From: Bacteriovoracaceae bacterium
Lineage (GTDB): Bacteria; Bdellovibrionota; Bacteriovoracia; Bacteriovoracales; Bacteriovoracaceae
Direction of reading: 5' to 3'
NCBI GenBank assembly: GCA_947442115.1
Contig: CANEVK010000106.1
Location: 1-8,469, forward strand
DNA: 8,469 nucleotides
The notes under the pieces were generated by a model. It was not told where the DNA came from. It did not search any database and saw only the letters and a program-made list of their open reading frames with translations. The first letter of the stretch is position 1. Every line of letters begins with the position of its first letter. Position numbers and translations under genes: made by a program. Below are positions 6,374-8,469 of the stretch, piece after piece.

Positions 6374-7319
6374 TTATTTTTTTCTTGGGTTTACGATCTC
6401 TCATTCTAGTTTGTTCGTATTCTTTAATGGCTTTTTTTGTTGTTAGCCAGTTTCTACCTTCCTTTATCCCTGCAATAAGACCCTTGTTGATTAGAAGGTT
6501 AAGATACTTTGATGAGTAAGGAGTGCCTTTGGCAATCTTTGATAAAGGTAGAAACTCATCATCAATGCCAGAAGACTCTATTGTGGCTATGTAAATATCA
6601 AGACTCCGCTCTACAGCTTGAGCTATAAGCTTCAACAAAGAGCCGACATCCCCTTTATCAGCACTCTCTAGTGCCCGATAATATTTAGTGCGATCGGACT
6701 TTAGAATAACGGCAATAGGAAAGCCCAATCGCATAAGAAATAAATTCATCATCAATCTTCCTGTTCTGCCATTTCCATCCTCAAAAGGATGAATATGAAC
6801 GAACATATGGTGAAGTTTTGCTGCAAATTCTATTGGATGTAGTTTTTTCTCATTATGAGTGCACCATTTTACGAATTCATCCATTTTCTCTTGAACTCTA
6901 AAGCCAGGCACTGGTTTGTGATGAGATCCAAGTATCGCCACATTTGTTCTTCTGTAGTTACCTGCAAGGTCACGTTCAGTATCCTTAATAACAAGTTGGT
7001 GAAGTTCTCGAATCAGGGCATTTGTAATACTTATTTTTTTCTTTGAATCAACAAGTTGAAATAGATATTTTAGTGCATCCTCATGATTTTTTGCCTCAAG
7101 ATGATCTTTAAGGTTTTTACCTTTAACAGTAATGCCCTCTCTTAATACAAGGTAAGTTTCCTTTAAAGTAAGCTTATTACCTTCAATTCCGTTTGAATTA
7201 TATGTCATCTCAATCGAGAATTGATCTCGAAGTTTTTGTACGACTGTCGCCTTTAAAGGCCTGTGCTTATTAAGGGTTAATAGTTTTTTATCTAGTCTAT
7301 CAAAAATTCTTTTGTCCAT
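6366..7319 (-). CDS. Fic family protein adenylyltransferase with C-terminal DNA-binding domain
   Basis: Fic proteins transfer AMP from ATP to hydroxyl side chains of target proteins. The full motif HPFEDGNGRTGR is at residues 177-188 of 317, with catalytic His177, so the enzyme should be active. SNGIEG at 42-47 fits the inhibitory motif (S/T)xxxE(G/N); Glu46 would block ATP gamma-phosphate placement, which makes this a self-inhibited class II Fic. AILGSHHKPVPG (about 128-139) is the target-binding flap. Residues about 255-300 look like a winged helix or helix-turn-helix (LSKIAKGTPYSSKYLNLLINKGLI) and the C terminus is strongly basic, so it may bind DNA and control its own gene. ATG 7319 is used; no strong Shine-Dalgarno is visible. 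The gene lies between iterons. Some Fic toxins (FicT type) inactivate gyrase and topoisomerase IV, but this protein's target is unknown. Confidence 0.93.
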   Translation of the reverse strand: MDKRIFDRLDKKLLTLNKHRPLKATVVQKLRDQFSIEMTYNSNGIEGNKLTLKETYLVLREGITVKGKNLKDHLEAKNHEDALKYLFQLVDSKKKISITNALIRELHQLVIKDTERDLAGNYRRTNVAILGSHHKPVPGFRVQEKMDEFVKWCTHNEKKLHPIEFAAKLHHMFVHIHPFEDGNGRTGRLMMNLFLMRLGFPIAVILKSDRTKYYRALESADKGDVGSLLKLIAQAVERSLDIYIATIESSGIDDEFLPLSKIAKGTPYSSKYLNLLINKGLIAGIKEGRNWLTTKKAIKEYEQTRMRDRKPKKKIIL

Positions 7320-7355
7320 ACATTAACTAATATGGCATAGGTTTAAATCCAAGTC

Positions 7356-7382
7356 ATCACATATTAAGCCTTAATATGTGAT
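7356..7382. repeat. 27-bp palindrome upstream of fic, possible operator
   Basis: Thirteen-base perfect arms, ATCACATATTAAG (7356-7368) and CTTAATATGTGAT (7370-7382), are separated by one base. The near side is 36 bases upstream of the fic ATG, where a promoter would lie. A spacerless, A/T-rich, perfect dyad is more like an operator for a dimer than a transcription terminator. The HTH of Fic itself is an obvious candidate binder, but this is not shown. Confidence 0.55.
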
Positions 7383-7427
7383 ATCAGCCACTTTCAATCC
7401 AGAGTATGTTAGAGAATTGGACTCAGT

Positions 7428-7443
7428 TGATTCGATTGCCGGA
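7428..7443 (+). repeat. Outlying iteron-like copy beyond fic
   Basis: TGATTCGATTGCCGGA matches 13 of 16 positions of TGATGTTATTGCCGGA, including an intact ATTGCCGGA end. It is about 1.05 kb from the nearest other iteron and has the same orientation as the right array. It may be a real distant Rep site or a relic showing that fic was inserted into, or grew within, the iteron field. Confidence 0.45.
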
Positions 7444-7670
7444 GAAAGCCCACGCAGATGTGAAAGACTCAATATGTTCAATATCAATGAGATTGAGCTA
7501 AAGATATTAACTATTTGAGGGGTAATTTTGAAAGATAGCTTTGCTATGTTCGGGGATTGAAATGCATTTAGTTAAATTATCCTCAAGTGACAAGAGCATC
7601 ATTCTTTAGAGAAAGTCTAAACATTTCATCAAAAAATCCTAAACAGACATAGTGAATCTAGAGTTTCTTG

Positions 7671-7690
7671 AGTTTAAGGAGTATTAAACT
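7671..7690 (+). repeat. Small hairpin before the synthase ribosome-binding site
   Basis: Seven-base arms AGTTTAA (7671-7677) and TTAAACT (7684-7690) enclose GGAGTA. The loop shows a second GGAG, a decoy of the true Shine-Dalgarno AAGGAG at 7695-7700. In RNA it could affect translation start; in DNA it could be an operator. The stem is A/T-rich and weak. Confidence 0.3.
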
Positions 7691-7706
7691 TAAAAAGGAG
7701 AAACCG

Positions 7707-8469
7707 ATGATTTTAGCTGATCCTTCATTCATGAATCTGTCTGGACGCAGTGATGGGTATAGAGTTCAAGATATTATTAACTCACATCTTTCGGCAACGG
7801 GTAAGATGATGAGGCCCAGATTGATCGAAATTTTCTCAAGAATATTTCACATACAAGATAGTGACCAACTTCTCATAGCTCGGTCTGCTGAAATGATCCA
7901 TACGGCATCACTTATTCATGACGATGTTGTCGATGAAGCAGATACGAGAAGAGGACAGAAAACACTTCACAAAAAGATTACTAATTCAAAAGCTGTTCTG
8001 GCAGGAGATTTTTTGCTTGCAAGAGTGATTGCTGAACTCGTATCGGCCGGTCGCTACGAAATACTCAAAACAATATCCCAGGCCTTAGAGGACATAGTTG
8101 AGGGAGAATTTCTTCAAGACCAAATTAAAAAGAACGGTACAAATTCAAAAGAAGAACTCATTGAGGTTTCAAAGAAAAAAACGGGTGCACTTCTGGCCTG
8201 GTGTTGTTCTGCAGTCGCAGAAATTTCAAAAGCACCTCAGGAAACAGTCTCTAAATGTCATTCATTTGGCGAAAAGATAGGGGTCGCTTTTCAAATGATA
8301 GATGATAATTTGGATTTTTGCGATGTCACAGGTAAAGATAAATACAATGATCTTAAAGACGGTCTAATTAATTTTACGACACTCAACTTGTTAAAAAAAT
8401 ATCCAGAACTTTATTATACGATTCATCAAATTAGGGGATCCTCTTTTGTTGAAGTCTGCTGGACTCAAA
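7707..8469 (+). CDS. Polyprenyl diphosphate synthase (trans-isoprenyl chain elongation), 3' truncated by window
   Basis: The first 254 residues are present and the frame is still open at the window end; the family is usually about 320-330 residues. These enzymes add isopentenyl diphosphate units to an allylic diphosphate, making the side chain of quinones or other isoprenoids. GKMMRPRL (32-39) matches the family's GGKRLRP, the first Asp-rich motif DDVVDEADTRRG begins at 72 (DDxxD at 72-76), and the second, DDNLD, is at 199-203, so the Mg-diphosphate sites are intact. After GKD, the usual DLxEGKxTLP reads DLKDGLINFTTL (216-227), replacing the common Lys with Leu. The ATG is preceded by AAGGAG at 7695-7700 with a six-base gap, and an in-frame stop at 7659 limits any extension. 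Product chain length cannot be judged. It is divergent from fic and looks like a chromosomal housekeeping gene. Confidence 0.92.
   Translation, partial: MILADPSFMNLSGRSDGYRVQDIINSHLSATGKMMRPRLIEIFSRIFHIQDSDQLLIARSAEMIHTASLIHDDVVDEADTRRGQKTLHKKITNSKAVLAGDFLLARVIAELVSAGRYEILKTISQALEDIVEGEFLQDQIKKNGTNSKEELIEVSKKKTGALLAWCCSAVAEISKAPQETVSKCHSFGEKIGVAFQMIDDNLDFCDVTGKDKYNDLKDGLINFTTLNLLKKYPELYYTIHQIRGSSFVEVCWTQ

Larger units (their letters stand above)
7383..7706. other. Intergenic region between divergent fic and polyprenyl synthase
   Basis: About 325 bases hold no convincing gene. Two overlapping short frames run through the start: GTG 7378 to TGA 7518 (46 codons) and ATG 7406 to TAA 7501 (31 codons). 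Neither has a ribosome-binding site or a recognisable product; a decayed gene is possible. The stretch also contains an isolated iteron-like site at 7428, a small ATAGC/GCTAT dyad at 7535-7547 and a hairpin just before the synthase ribosome-binding site. The synthase promoter must lie here, but no good pair of hexamers stands out. No tRNA or structured RNA was recognised. Confidence 0.5.

Noticed and set aside
7378..7518. Short open frames between fic and the synthase
   Set aside because: Neither has a ribosome-binding site or a recognised product; kept only as a note in the intergenic entry.
7586..7601. Another possible reverse iteron ending GAGCATCA
   Set aside because: Only about 10 of 16 positions match the consensus, which is not convincing in this sequence.

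Overview
The window is AT-rich. It looks like a Gram-negative bacterium: gene 2 has a Sec signal peptide and an Lnb/DUF4105-type periplasmic domain, and gene 3 has a lipoprotein signal. The gene set and base composition would suit a Bdellovibrionota/Bacteriovoracaceae-like genome. That placement is an inference from style, not from a diagnostic marker.

Layout. Positions 1-2866 hold a plus-strand cluster: the tail of an unidentified gene, a secreted DUF4105 protein, an alpha/beta-hydrolase lipoprotein joined to it by an ATGA overlap, and a possible 31-residue small protein. Positions 2877-5721 hold a minus-strand operon encoding a winged-helix replication initiator followed by a complete DnaB-type replicative helicase. 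Positions 5722-6373 have no gene and are packed with 19 copies of a 16-bp iteron (consensus TGATGTTTTTGCCGGA). The copies nearest rep face one way and those nearest fic face the other, with two inverted pairs and A/T-only stretches between them. This is an iteron-type replication origin. Next comes a minus-strand fic gene (6366-7319), whose stop codon lies inside the last iteron of the cluster. Upstream of fic are a near-perfect 27-bp palindrome and, further out, an isolated iteron-like copy. The window ends in the 5' part of a plus-strand polyprenyl diphosphate synthase gene (7707 onward).

How the parts may work together. The initiator would bind the iterons, open the A/T-rich DNA and load the DnaB made from the same operon. 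The iteron closest to rep overlaps a possible rep promoter, so Rep could limit its own synthesis. Fic has an intact AMPylation motif, an N-terminal self-inhibitory motif and a probable C-terminal DNA-binding domain. It sits inside the iteron field, so it may belong to the replicon, for maintenance or control.

The most notable point is that a self-contained plasmid-type replication module with its own helicase lies between genes that look chromosomal (isoprenoid synthesis, envelope proteins). The replicon could be a chromid or secondary chromosome, a chromosome carrying an integrated plasmid, or a large plasmid with housekeeping-type genes. The window alone cannot decide. No ParA/ParB, tRNA, rRNA, IS element or CRISPR array was seen.
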